Below, in pieces: positions 9,961 through 21,572 of a DNA stretch of 64,000 nt (positions within the stretch are counted from its first letter, which is position 1; each line of letters opens with the position of its first letter). Origin of the DNA: Salvelinus alpinus. Lineage: Eukaryota > Chordata > Actinopteri > Salmoniformes > Salmonidae. Under the pieces are notes generated by a model. That model saw nothing but the letters and a program-made list of their open reading frames with translations, did no database searches and was not told the DNA's origin. The position numbers and the translations under genes were made by a program. The stretch is from NCBI RefSeq assembly GCF_045679555.1, contig NC_092092.1, forward strand, positions 12,903,690 to 12,967,689, read 5' to 3'.

Positions 9961-10347
9961 GATAAGGACGTTTGAGAGTTTCTTGCCGAGTTGACAGGAA
10001 AATAAAATCTGACTGACGATACTGGATCGTTATATTTCTGAGTGTGCGTGCATGGGTCAGCTTTGTCGTTTATGATGGCTGGATGATGGGGGAAGAGTGA
10101 AAAGAGATGACGGACTCATCAAAAGAAAACAGCCTACATATCTGACACAATAGCAGCTATAGCAGGACTAGTCACTTCTATTTTAAGTCAATTGATTCAG
10201 TAGCCTGTGTGATTCAAAATCCTATTCATTAAAGAAAAATAGGGGACTTTGAGTGCACGCTCCCTAGCCTACTTCAAAATTGTGCCAATTTCTAAGCAGT
10301 GAAATTAAGGCTCTAAGACTTTCTTACACCACGGTTTGAGCTGGAAA
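9961..10347. other. Non-coding stretch, nothing recognised
   Basis: Sequence between the Tc1/microsatellite block and the next minisatellite. I see no exon, RNA gene or repeat end. Confidence 0.5.
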
Positions 10348-12190
10348 AAATGTAACAACGTCATGCACTCAGGCACGTCTCTCTCTCTCCAAATGTAACA
10401 GCGTCATGCACTCAGGCACGTCTCTCTCTCTCCAAATGTAACAGCGTCATGCACTCAGGCACGTCTCTCTCTCTCCAAATGTAACAACGTCATGCACTCA
10501 GGCACGTCTCTCTCTCTCCAAATGTAACAGCGTCATGCACTCAGGCACGTCTCTCTCTCTCCAAATGTAACAACGTCATGCACACAGGCACGTCTCTCTC
10601 TCTCCAAATGTAACAACGTCATGCACTCAGGCACGTCTCTCTCTCTCCAAATGTAACAGCGTCATGCACTCAGGCACGTCTCTCTCTCTCCAAATGTAAC
10701 AGCGTCATGCACTCAGGCACGTCTCTCTCTCTCCAAATGTAACAGCGTCATGCACTCAGGCACGTCTCTCTCTCTCCAAATGTAACAACGTCATGCACTC
10801 AGGCACGTCTCTCTCTCTCCAAATGTAACAACGTCATGCACTCAGGCACGTCTCTCTCTCTCCAAATGTAACAGCGTCATGCACTCAGGCACGTCTCTCT
10901 CTCTCCAAATGTAACAACGTCATGCACTCAGGCACGTCTCTCTCTCTCCACATGTAACAACGTCATGCACTCAGGCACGTCTCTCTCTCTCCAAATGTAA
11001 CAACGTCATGCACTCAGGCACGTCTCTCTCTCTCCAAATGTAACAACGTCATGCACTCAGGCACGTCTCTCTCTCTCCAAATGTAACAGCGTCATGCACT
11101 CAGGCACGTCTCTCTCTCCAAATGTAACAACGTCATGCACTCAGGCACGTCTCTCTCTCCAAATGTAACAACGTCATGCACTCAGGCACGTGTCTCTCTC
11201 TCTCTCCAAATGTAACAACGTCATGCACTCAGGCACGTCTCTCTCTCTCCAAATGTAACAACGTCATGCACTCAGGCACGTCTCTCTCTCTCCAAATGTA
11301 ACAACGTCATGCACTCAGGCACGTCTCTCTCTCTCCAAATGTAACAACGTCATGCACTCAGGCACGTCTCTCTCTCTCCAAATGTAACAACGTCATGCAC
11401 TCAGGCACGTCTCTCTCTCTCCAAATGTAACAACGTCATGCACTCAGGCACGTCTCTCTCTCTCCAAATGTAACAACGTCATGCACTCAGGCACGTCTCT
11501 CTCTCTCCAAATGTAACAACGTCATGCACTCAGGCACGTCTCTCTCTCTCCAAATGTATCAACGTCATGCACTCAGGCACGTCTCCCTCTCTCCAAATGT
11601 AACAACGTCATGCACTCAGGCACGTCTCTCTCTCCAAATGTAACAACGTCATGCACTCAGGCACGTCTCTCTCTCCAAATGTAACAACGTCATGCACTCA
11701 GGCACGTCTCTCTCTCCAAATGTAACAACGTCATGCACTCAGGCACGTCTCTCTCTCTCCAAATGTAACAACGTCATGCACTCAGGCACGTCTCTCTCTC
11801 TCCAAATGTAACAACGTCATGCACTCAGGCACGTCTCTCTCTCCAAATGTAACAACGTCATGCACTCAGGCACGTCTCTCTCTCTCCAAATGTAACAACG
11901 TCATGCACACAGGCACGTCTCTCTCTCTCCAAATGTAACAACGTCATGCACTCAGGCACGTCTCTCTCTCTCCAAATGTAACAACGTCATGCACTCAGGC
12001 ACGTCTCTCTCTCTCCAAATGTAACAACGTCATGCACTCAGGCACGTCTCTCTCTCCAAATGTAACAACGTCATGCACTCAGGCACGTCTCTCTCTCCAA
12101 ATGTAACAACGTCATGCACTCAGGCACGTCTCTCTCTCTCCAAATGTAACAACGTCATGCACTCAGGCACGTCTCTCTCTCTCCAAATGT
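10348..12190. repeat. 43-bp minisatellite, about 43 copies, with variable (TC)n tract
   Basis: The unit reads aaatgtaacaacgtcatgca, then ctcaggcacg, then tctctctctctcc. Copies vary mainly in TC number (39-45 bp units) and at acaAcgtc versus acaGcgtc. The G variant clusters in the first third and the A variant in the rest. Each unit contains GACGTCATGC-type sequence, so TGACG on the minus strand recurs every ~43 bp. One copy (near 11187) has gained CACGTG. Confidence 0.95.
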
Positions 12191-12566
12191 TAATAGTATG
12201 CAAACATTTCATCATCAAGGTACTTCCTCTCCTCTCAGTTAGGGGCAGTGTACCATGCTCCCTCTCTCCCAATCACTGTTCTCTACTCCAGACAGTATAG
12301 GGTTATGGCTGACATTTAGTCTCCCGTAAGCAGCCTTCACAGGGAGCAACACAGAGGTGATCTCCCCTAATCGGGGAGCGTCTCTCCTTCAGCGTAGATC
12401 ACCAGAAAGGAATCAGCATAACTAACACACAAGTTACGGTCTGGGGCCGGTCATCACAACAATAAATCAGTTTAAAGGTATTTTAAGGCTTAAAAAGAAG
12501 TGCATGTTTATAATATGATGTAGCTTCATCATATGATCACATGTAGCAGTGAGGCTGATCTTACAC
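12191..12566. other. Non-coding stretch, nothing recognised
   Basis: Sequence following the minisatellite, without recognisable exon or repeat. Confidence 0.5.
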
Positions 12567-13200
12567 ACACAGCACCAGTGGCGGTCAGTGACGTTTAAGA
12601 TGAAGATTTTTTTCTTCCCTTCATGAGCATTGTCTTATTTCTATTACAGCATGTTGGATGACTGTCATTCATATTCCATTCACCCAGTTCAATGTAACAT
12701 CGATAGGTTTAGGCTACTACACGATATGAACATTTTCATGAGGTTGCTACAACCTAGCCTATGAATGAAAGTTTACAACGTAGGTGCACACAGGTGGAGA
12801 GACATTTGAGGTGACAGACATTGACATTCAATACCGCCTTGCACACTCTTGCCTGCATCTAGCTGATATAGGGTGTAATGTTTAGTCCAACAGTTGCAAA
12901 CGAGAGTTTCTATAGGACAAATTCAGGTATGTTTATCCTCATTTGTTTACTTTTCTTAAACGGAAGCAGAAGCGGCGGAATGAAAACACCCCTGATCACA
13001 CGTAAACACAGTTCACATTGTATTCCTTCTCTTCCCTTTGTTTGTGGACTTCAAGGCACAACACATCAGCTGTATGTGATCAGCCGAAAAAACCTTTCCA
13101 AGCCAAACGATATCATAACTGCTACACACAGCCTACATCGTTGTCACCATATTAGCTAAAGTAACATCATAGTCAACATAGCTAATAGAACTAACGCATT
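12567..13200. repeat. Interspersed salmonid repeat (unclassified)
   Basis: The block starts ccagtggcggtcagtgacgt and continues through motifs such as catgttggatgactgtcatt and atattagctaaagtaac. I remember it as a high-copy salmonid repeat. A divergent partial copy occurs at 18530-18665, sharing gtgtaat..ttagtccaa, ggacaaat(t/g)caggt/c and gaatgaaaacacccc-like segments. No coding frame is convincing. The class is unknown to me. Confidence 0.5.
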
Positions 13201-13204
13201 ACTA

Positions 13205-13445
13205 TAAACTGGGTGGTTTGAGCCCTGAATTCTGATTGGCTGAAAGCCATGGTATATCAGACGGTATACCACAGGTATGACAAAACATTCCGTTTTACTG
13301 CTCTAGTTACGTTGGTAACCAGTTTATAACAGCAATAAGGCACCTTTGAGGTTTGTGGTATATGGTCAATATACCAAGGCCTGTATCCAGGCACTCGGCG
13401 TTGCGCATAATATCAGCCCTTAGCCGTAGTATATTGGACATTAAT
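13205..13445. mobile_element. Short DNA-transposon-like salmonid repeat
   Basis: The segment aaactgggtggtttgagccc leads into tgattggctgaaagccatgg and several copies of the motif ggtatatggtcaatatacca, some inverted relative to each other (tggtatatcag / ggtataccaca). I recognise it as a very common salmonid MITE-like repeat. No coding capacity. Confidence 0.5.
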
Positions 13446-15544
13446 TTCACCTCCTCGGGCCAATTTGGTTCTCAATCCCAATATGCTGCTTAACTTTGCT
13501 ATTATGCACATAGCAACAAAGGGAAAAGTGTAAATTCTACAGCGCACTGAAGACTATTTCAGAACCGCGGACAGCGACCAGAATCCAAAGTGGGAGAAAG
13601 CGCATGTTATAAAATAATGATTTATTACTGTTGCAGCATTATTTTTACATAATATAATCATATACAATTTGTGTATCACGTCTTAGAGTGGACTGTGCCA
13701 TCCCCGTGGCCTCCACAATGGATTACACCACTAAGACAGGTGCCAATCAGACAAGTGTCTTGTGCACCAAACAAGAAATTGCGATTGCTCGACCAAACCA
13801 TTGACCAGTCGACTAAATGGGGTCAGCCAAATTCAACATATCGTACAGGGTGCTGTCCTGTAGAGATGGAACAATAGGTGTAAAAATCTACGTGTCGTTT
13901 CCTATGCAAATACACGCTCAACTAATCCATCCTAAACCTAATGTGACCCAACAGTCCAATGGTGTAATGCTGCTCTTAAAATAACAACCTACGGAGACTA
14001 AAGCCTATGCACATATGTACGTCTCTAGGTAAAACCAATTAAAAGGCCATGTGATAAAAGTATGTTGGTGTATCTCTCTGTAAAGACTACCTGACCTATG
14101 GCATAGTCTACGGTCGTTACAATGAGGCTATGCACCAAATCAAGATTATTAGTCTACCAATTTAGAAGGCATGGTTTTATCTATGCTAGGAAAAATCATC
14201 AATTTAATCCCAAACATAGATGTGCTAAATAAAGGAGTGTTCAACCATGTCTTGCTCAGGGACACCTCCCTGGTAAACCGGCGCCCAACAACGTACATTA
14301 GAAAATCGTTTTCACATCAAGGCTTGACTTTTTTTTCCCCACTTGTCCTTTGGACAAGTAGGTCAGCTTTTTGACAAATGCTCAACTCACGCGTGTATAA
14401 AAATAAAAATAAAATAAAAAATAGATTTTTACATTATTGTTGGCTGATGCAAGGAACCACTTTTCAAAATAAAAGCCTCTCTCAAAATACAACACTGCCC
14501 CTTTATGGCTCTCCTGGAGGATGGTTCCTAGCCTATAAAATATTGCAATATTACAATCAAATACTTGGTCTTTATAAAGTAATTTCCTCCAGGGCTCAAA
14601 ATGAGTGTTGTCCCGTTGTCTCTTCGTCCCTGGGAAAAACATTTTTATTATGTCTTACCTTCAAATGTTGATAAAGTTGTATTTCTTCATATTATACGCT
14701 CAACAATGCGCAAATGCATGTTAATGCAAATGTTCCATAATGCAATAAAGTGGGAAAAGACTGTTCTCAAAAAGTGCATCGCACTTTTGTGACAAATATG
14801 AAAATATCCATTAGAAATTAAGAAAAAGATGCATCAACTAGCATAGGTTACAAATTATGACTGATTACACCTTTGGCTGCTGGACAATGAAATAATATTG
14901 GTTTGAAAACCAATAGAATGAGAAATGCTGGTTTCAATGACATTAAGTGTTTCTAAAATAATTCCCTCAACATTTATGGTTGTATTTTGGCTACTTTGAA
15001 ACAAGGTAAGACATGCTTCATAAAATGACAAAATGTCCAGGTTTTAAACAATTAAGTTCATGGTTAAATTTTAAATCTTGATCGCCTCCGCTCAGATTCA
15101 AGGTGGGTGATGTGCGGCGCGCAACAGGCACTGTCCTTCACTCTCAAGTCTTGTGATCATTTGACCTAAACAAGCCATGCCTCGAGTATGTCGACAGAAT
15201 CAAGCCTTAGGAAATGAATTACCCTTCATTATAATTTGTCAAACATGACTGGGACTTAGCCTATATTTATGTAATTAAGTCTCCTTAAAGTTTGGCTACA
15301 TTTTCTGGCTCCTCCCTCATGTCAGCATCGGTTTGGACATGGAGGCTGTATCCAATATGCATATAACCCACACTTTGACATGTAGTCTTTTTAAATTGTA
15401 TTTATTTTCATGAAATGTATTTGAATAATATTCCAGCGTTGGCCTCTGATCCGATTCTGATCGGAGTAATTGTTTGATATTGTGATGTCTTGATGAACAA
15501 TCAGCCCTTAATGTCCATGAACTCTTATAATCTCCACTAGGCAC
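13446..15544. other. AT-rich non-coding stretch, possibly more repeat
   Basis: About 2.1 kb with no exon-like frame. Parts (cagcgaccagaatccaaagt, cgcccaacaacgtacattag) look familiar as repeated salmonid sequence, but I cannot name a class or find termini. Opposing short open frames at 14378-14671 and 14382-14642 are uninformative. Confidence 0.4.
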
Positions 15545-15740
15545 AGCCAGAAGAGGACCTGCCAACCCTCAGAGCCTGGTTCCTCTCTAAGTTTCTTCCT
15601 AGGGAGTTTTTCCCTAGCCACATGCTCCTACATCTGCATAGCTTGATGTTTAGGCTGGGTTTCTGTATAGCACTTTGTGGCATCTGCTGATGTAAAAAGA
15701 GATTTATAAATAAATGTAATTTGATTTGAAATGTATATTC
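15545..15740 (+). repeat. 3' tail of an L2-type LINE or SINE
   Basis: The stretch contains agcctggttcctctctaagt, ttcttcctagggagtttttc and gagatttataaataaatg, ending in an aatttgatttg tail. This is the pattern of fish L2-like 3' ends (GGTTCCTCTC...AGGGAGTTTTTCC...TATAAATAAA). It is truncated, with no coding part attached. Confidence 0.6.
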
Positions 15741-17812
15741 TTGTCCAACATGTTTTTTGTTGTAGTTTTTTTACTTGTCCCAGACAAGCATTAATGTTGA
15801 GCCCTGCACACGCCTCGTCTTATCAGGAGAATGATGGCAAGAAGTAATCAACATTTAAAAATGAATAGATTTGGTAGATAGTTTCATGATTTTGACCTCC
15901 CCACATTATAAATCAGAAGAGGAAGTGTAAACTCTAACATAGCCTATTTTTTAAAAATTAAAAAAAATATATATATATATATTTTTTTTAATTAAAAAAA
16001 ACAGCCTATTAGCTAGAAAACGCCAAACACATTTTCACTAAGAACAGAGCAGTTAAACAAAGGTCAGCCATGTGTTGTCAAAAAGCCATGTGTTGTCAAA
16101 ATGTTCAAGTTAAGAAAGCTTACCAGCAGCCAGAGGCACTTGCCAAACTGATAGCTAATTCACATTTGCTTTTTCAAAGCCTCTGTCAGATACTCCAGTG
16201 AGTAACTTTTTTTGCTAAATATATTTTTGCAGATCCCTAGAGGACCCCCGGTTGAATCCCCCAGTGCTAAATGATACAGAGCAGCCCAACAACGTACAAT
16301 GTAGGCTACCTGTAAAGAGATGAAAAGTGCATCGTTCCCTTTCCTTTGAAATAGAATGGGTATAATCAGAATGATTGGTGGGTAAGGGGGAATTCTGCCT
16401 TCCATTAAGAAAATTCTTTAGCAGGGATGCATGCTGAAGGCTTTGTCTGTTCTTTCACAGAGAAATGGCTTCTTATGCAGGCCTAGTTATAGTGGGAATT
16501 CTTTAGAATTCTGCCAATTGCGCTTGGCAACATAACTATGGATGAAGTACTGATATAAGCAGTGTATTAAAGGCATGAAGATAAACCGTATAGCCGTTGC
16601 GTATTCAACTATGTTGTACACTATAATCTACTGTCAAATGAAAGACATTTTCACTCATGTAAATATGTAGAGCCTGTGCACTGTATGTCTAAGCTCATCC
16701 CTCTGTAATAACACAGGCCCGCGCCACACCAATGGCTTCTGGAGAAAATAAACAATGTCATTAAGAAGAAGGAGCTAGGTTAGCCGACCTCTCAGAACAG
16801 GCTCACAGAAGCACATCCACTAAATGTTTCTAACCGCCAGCCATGAATTTGTTTGGAGACGCCACAACAGTGTTTCCCCTACTATTATTCAGGCGGGGTG
16901 GGGTTCTCCACCTAGCCCTGAAGCCCCTAGCCATAATACACTCCTCTTCAAAAGGGAATCCTAAAGAGTGAGGACTAGCCATGGCTTCAGCTGAAAGCTA
17001 CATGGTGGTACTACGAGACTGTTGCTTTGAGGAAGCCTTTCGACCACGTCTGTAACAAGGAAAGACTAAATAAGCACTGCACTATAACCCAGAACCCTCA
17101 AAATGACCACAGAGATATAGAACTAGGCTACCTGCCGAGACCACCACAGCTCTGGGTTGGGGCAGTGAAGTGTGATTTGAACTAGCCTAACTGAGTGCCA
17201 CATCTAGCGTAATTCACAGCAATGTTACCCCGCTAACAGCAGTAAAAGAAGTCAGTTCCCATCTGAAATTGGTATGACCCCCTCCAATCGACTTCTCCGC
17301 CATAGAATCTGTAATGGACTTCCATGTTTCACTGGCATTCGTGGTTCTTGTTAGGCTATTCCAAACCATTTGGAATGCAAAACATTGCCAAAAGAAGACA
17401 GAGGATGAATGTACAGTGAAGACACACGTTTGCATACGGAGGCTGGTGGACACAGAGACAGAATAGTTTCTGCTGTTCTATTGGACAAACACTCTCCTCT
17501 CCATTACTTTAGTGTTCACATGAAAACACACAAGGAACAAAATGTCAATTTCAGTTTGAGCAGGGCGGTGGTGCTACGCTCGTCCCTCCACCAAAAACCT
17601 TGTGTTGTCTTGACTTTAGGTAATAATAGGGGATGTTATGATGTCTGCTCCCCAGGCATCCATACTGTAGCATAGCAGCAGGGGAACAACAGGAAAGTTA
17701 TGGGTCAAGGATGGAAGGCTGACCATAGGGGTTGACTTGGCCTGGAGCAATGGACAGCAAGAATTACCTTTATTTAGGTTTCTCTTACACCCCCTCCTTC
17801 CTTTTCACTGCA
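15741..17812. other. Non-coding intronic stretch
   Basis: No exon is recognised. It holds a 50-bp A/T palindrome at about 15951-16003 (aattaaaaaaaatatatata mirrored by ttttttttaatt) and a small direct repeat, gccatgtgttgtcaaaa, twice at 16067-16100. Confidence 0.5.
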
Positions 17813-18165
17813 TTAAAGATGCATTACGCAGAAATCCTTCCGCCATTTTATGGTTGCTAAAATTAGAATAGGTCACCTAATTTCAGTTTGTGTGACAAAA
17901 CAAGCAAGTACAGTGTAGAGAATCATTGTACCATCTAAACTGCTGTGAAATATATTTTCCATCAGCTGAAAATACAAAATTTTTGGTTGTGTACAGAACG
18001 TAAAATACACAAAAACTAAACTTAACAGGAAGCATAGAAAAAGTGCACATAAAAACAGACCTACCGCTTCTTAGACTTCATTTGAATGAGAAAGAAATAT
18101 TAGTTATAGATCTGTCAATGAGAATTTGGACAGGTCGCCCAAAAGGTTATATATTGAAGCTTTAA
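17813..18165. mobile_element. Non-autonomous TIR element related to the fold-back at 1302-2330
   Basis: The ends are inverted: ttaaagatgcattacg on the left, and the reverse complement of atattgaagctttaa on the right. Internal blocks cctaatttcagtttgtg and caagcaagtacagtgtagag match the left arm of the fold-back element at 1302-1500. No transposase. I recognise this family as abundant in salmonids. Confidence 0.65.
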
Positions 18166-18529
18166 GTAGACAATGGAGATCTGGGTCATCTTCAGTAAGC
18201 ATGTGACAAAACAGGGGTAAATGTTTGTTTAAAAACAGAAGAGGTAACCTACCACCAAAGCATTACATAATAAAAGCTGCACATGTAATGTTCAAAATAT
18301 TGTATCCCGTTTCGTGCATGCTGAACTCAAGCTTGGCCAAATGCACTGTACAACAACAGCAGTGTGGGAAAAAAACACATTTGACACACTTCCCAAGTAG
18401 AGGTACAAATTGTTGCAATTCCTTGGCCAGTATGTTTAACTCCTTCTGTAAGTAGGTGAGTGTGACTGAGAAATTGGGCCTGGGTATTTCCACAGAACAC
18501 ACACACAGTTTAGGGAATTCTAATAGTAA
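18166..18529. other. Non-coding stretch, nothing recognised
   Basis: Intronic sequence with overlapping short open frames on both strands, none with recognisable similarity. Confidence 0.45.
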
Positions 18530-18665
18530 CCTGAGGTGTAATCATTAGTCCAAACAAGTAAAACAAATATATTTTGGACAAATGCAGGCCCCTCCCAGTC
18601 TCCTTCCATTTGCTAATGTTAAAGAAACGTTTTGCAATAGAATCCACATAATGAATACACCCCAG
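18530..18665. repeat. Divergent fragment of the repeat seen at 12567-13200
   Basis: Shares gtgtaatcattagtccaa and tttggacaaatgcagg, and then aatagaatccacataatg, with the longer copy, but is much shorter and diverged. Confidence 0.4.
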
Positions 18666-18839
18666 ATTAGTAGGTAATTACAGGTAAGGTTGATGCAATG
18701 CCAAAACAACTAATCCCACTTCTTGGAGCAAGAACACACTGATCCATAGGTGTTGCAAGTCAGCTTCAGACAAGTGGAGTAGAATGCACATAATGTTGAC
18801 AAACAATGCAGGAAATAAGAATTCAGTAGAGCCAAAAAG

Positions 18840-19090
18840 TGCTGCCTGACTAGCTTTGTTTCCAAGGAGCAAATTCCACCCTATCAGAGAGTCGACCCTT
18901 ACTTCCTCATTGTAGCAATGCGCGCTACCGAAAGCTGATTTGGAAGAAAGCTCGTTGACCCCGGAGCATCGCCCTCCCCCAACCAAAATACAGTAAAATA
19001 ACGCGGGAGCGCGCATTTCAATGAAACGGAATCTGCGCTCATTGGTCGAGGCATCATTCCTGCTCGGTTTGACACTCCCTCTACAACTAA
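18840..19090. promoter_or_regulatory. CpG-rich segment just inside lcor intron 1
   Basis: CpG density is clearly higher than in the surrounding AT-rich sequence (caatgcgcgctaccg, aacgcgggagcgcgcat, attggtcgagg). It contains an inverted CCAAT box (attgg at about 19043). It may be part of the lcor CpG island or an alternative start region. No initiator is identifiable. Confidence 0.4.
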
Positions 19091-19415
19091 CAGTGCCCTT
19101 TAAACAAATTATAAACTACAGATAAAACCACAAATACACAGATAACAGATAGATACAAATGCATTAATAAATAGTAAACGTATAATACAGAGAGCCATGT
19201 AATTACATTCCGATGTAAACAATATTACATTGCGCTCAACAGTGACTGTCGAGAGGAAATAGAACAGTTGAAGACAACAGAAAGTCGCTCTGTGTTGCCC
19301 CTGATGGTCACAGCCCGAATTTGAGCAACGTAGATAGCGAAGAAATTAACAATTACAGAAATTGGTACCTGAAAACCCGCCTGTCGCTTCGGCGTGCATT
19401 TCTGAACATCCTTAC

Positions 19416-19512
19416 CTACACAATGAATGAGTTTGTGCCGCCACGAATCAAGATCCTGCCGAAAGCCTCGCCTCTCGATCGAACATTGCTGCCTCTTACA
19501 CACACTCGCCAT
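19416..19512 (-). CDS. lcor: lcor first coding exon (ligand-dependent nuclear receptor corepressor)
   Basis: The start codon at 19512-19510 opens 32 codons plus one base, ending at a strong 5' splice site (tgtag|gtaagg). The peptide begins [17 protein letters not shown] and continues [13 protein letters not shown]. This matches the conserved N-terminus shared by vertebrate LCOR long forms and LCORL (ERRGFR.ELDSWRH.L.HCVG). LCOR is a nuclear corepressor that recruits CtBP and HDACs to ligand-bound receptors. The next exon (GFESILEGL in relatives) is not found in 1-19415, so intron 1 exceeds 19 kb. LCORL is the alternative, but linkage to morn4 and ankrd2 favours lcor. The open frame running on to 19225 is intron. 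Confidence 0.8.
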
Positions 19513-19640
19513 TTTCTACCGAGCCCTCTCGGGAACGCGCGCGTTGGCAGAGAGGAAGCGCTAACATTAAGATGAGCGCGCACGCAATGAAGAATAGGCG
19601 CTCTACCGAGTGCGCACTAAACTGCTGTCAAAGCTCAGTT
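19513..19640 (-). promoter_or_regulatory. lcor: lcor 5' UTR and CpG-rich promoter-proximal region
   Basis: Directly upstream of the lcor ATG the sequence is CpG-dense (gggaacgcgcgcgttgg, agatgagcgcgcacgc, ctctaccgagtgcgc) and lacks a TATA box, as for a CpG-island promoter. The transcription start is not determinable by eye. Confidence 0.5.
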
Positions 19641-19679
19641 GCGCTGTCACACCCTACAAGTTCACATCTATTAAAAAAT

Positions 19680-19805
19680 ATATATTTAACCTTTATTTAA
19701 CTAGGCAAGTCAGTTAAAAATTCCTATTTACAATGACGGCCTACCCTGGCCAAACCCGGACACTGGGCCAATTGTTCACCTGCCTATGGGACTCCCAATC
19801 ATAGC
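19680..19805 (-). mobile_element. tRNA-derived SINE, 3' half only
   Basis: On the minus strand the sequence runs ...gggagtcccataggc, then gtaggccgtcattgtaaat, and ends in cttgcctagttaaataaagg plus an A/T tail. This is the body and tail of a common fish SINE. The tRNA-like head with A and B boxes is missing, so the copy is 5'-truncated. Confidence 0.65.
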
Positions 19806-20371
19806 TAATTCTTTATTCAAAAATATTGTGCCTACACATATTTGAGCTAGTCATTGAAATAGGACGTTTAAAATGCAGCATTAATTCACTGCCCCATTGA
19901 ACCATGTCTGCCAGAGTGCTCTAGCACAGTGGTTCCCAAACTGTTTCACTCTGGGCCCCCGTATTGGGGAACATTCCGCTCAACCACCCTCCCACCCTGC
20001 GTGCGCGCCACATCTATATCTATGGGGAAAAGCATTGTTCATGACACAAACTGTTCACACCGCTCTTGTTGGCGGAGAGACATTTTAGCAGTTTTGAAGC
20101 AAATTTTCTTGCAATTCTATGTCCATGTCTAATGTGTATTCATGTGATATTTCAGTAACACAAACACTACAACAAAATCTATGGCCTAAAAAAACCTAAC
20201 AAAAAAATGTTACCTGACATTTCTGACAAGTTATAAATAGCTCTCTAAGGTTTGCAATGACTAAGGAGAACTGATGATGCACCACCCAATTTCTACATTG
20301 CACCTTGTGCATTCTACTATTACAACTTTCAAGAGTAAACTGAAAGCTGGACTGAGTTCCTTAAAAATATA

Positions 20372-21073
20372 CACTACCGTTCAAAAGTTTGGGGTCACTT
20401 AGAAATGTCCTTGTTTTTGAAAGAAAGCAAAAAATGTGTCCGTTAAAATAACATCAAATTGATCAGAAATACAGTGTAGACATTGTTAATGTTGTAAATT
20501 ACTTTTGTAGCTGGAAATGGCAGATTTTTTATGGAATATCTACAGAGGCCCATTATCACCAATCATCACTCCTGTGTTCCAATGGCTCGTTGTGTTAGCT
20601 AATCCAAGTTAATCATTTTAAAAGGCTAATTGATCATTAGAAAACCCTTTTGCAATTATGTTAGCACAGCTGAAAACTATAGTTCTGATAAAGAAGCAAT
20701 AAAACAGGCCTTCTTTAGGCTAGTTGAGTATCTGGAATGTCAGTCTTTGTGGGTTTGATTACAGGCTCAAAATGGTCTGAAACAAAGAACTTTCTTCTGA
20801 AACTCTCTATTCTTGTTCTGAGAAATGAAGGCTATTCCACGTGAGAAATTGCAACGCTGTGTACTACTCCCTTCACAGAACAGCGCAAACTGGCTCTAAC
20901 CAGAATAGAAAGAGAAGCGGGAGGCTCCGGTGCACAACTGAGCAAGAGGACAAGTACATTACAGTGTCTAGTTTGCGAAACAGACGCCACACAAGTCCTC
21001 AACTGGCAGCTTCATTAAATAGTACCCGCAAAACACCAGTCTCAACTTCAACAGTGAAGAGGCGACTCCGGTA
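20372..21073 (+). pseudogene. Tc1-like transposon A, 5' half only
   Basis: The left terminal repeat starts cactaccgttcaaaagtttg after a TA. A transposase start region follows at about 20826. Stop codons appear early (...NSANWL stop), but downstream frames still read NRKRSGRLRCTTEQEDKYI and PVSTSTVKRRLR, the N-terminal DNA-binding half. The element stops at 21073, joined directly to another Tc1 in the opposite orientation. Confidence 0.75.
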
Positions 21074-21572
21074 GCCCGAGCCATGAAAAACAGCCCCAGA
21101 CCATAATTTCTCATCCACCTAACTTTACAGTTGGCACTATGCATTGGGGCATTCACCAAACCCAGATTAGTTCATCGGACTTCCAGATGGTGAAGCGTGA
21201 TTCATCACTCCAGAGAACTTGTTTCCACTCCTCCAGAATTCAAAAGCGGCGAACTTTACACCACACCACACCACTCCACCTGACGCTTGGAATTGTTCAT
21301 CGTGATCTTAGGCTTGTGGGCGGCTGCTCGGCCATGGAAACCCATTTCATGAAGCTCCAGAATAACTGTTCTTGTGCTGACATTGCTTCCAGAGGCATTT
21401 TGGAACTCGGTACTGAGTGTTGCAATGGATTGCAGACTACTTTTATGCGCTACACGCTTCAGCACTCAGTTGTTCCGATTTTATACACCTGTCAGCAACT
21501 TGTGTGGCTGAAATAGCCGAATGCACTAATTTGAAGTGGTGTCCACATACTTTTGAATATACGTATATAGTG
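21074..21572 (-). pseudogene. Tc1-like transposon B, 5' half only, opposite orientation
   Basis: The right end is ggtgtccacatacttttgaat...tatagtg, a different Tc1 terminus from element A. Minus-strand frames read SSLQSIATLSTEFQNASGSN and TRTVILELHEMGFHGRAAAH, the N-terminal half of its transposase. The catalytic half and the other terminus are gone. Elements A and B are joined within their transposase genes, forming a composite with two unlike Tc1 ends. Confidence 0.75.

Noticed and set aside
10348..12190. Regularly spaced repeats resembling a CRISPR array
   Set aside because: The whole unit including the would-be spacer repeats, no cas genes exist and the DNA is vertebrate; it is a minisatellite. 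The same applies to the arrays at 33242-42845, 51302-51880 and 54493-55463.
18678..19016. 112-codon minus-strand open frame near the lcor CpG region
   Set aside because: No similarity I recognise and no start or donor context; it lies in the inferred first intron.
19225..19415. Continuation of the lcor exon frame ([12 protein letters not shown]...)
   Set aside because: A strong donor at 19416/19415 and loss of homology after HCV show this part is intron.
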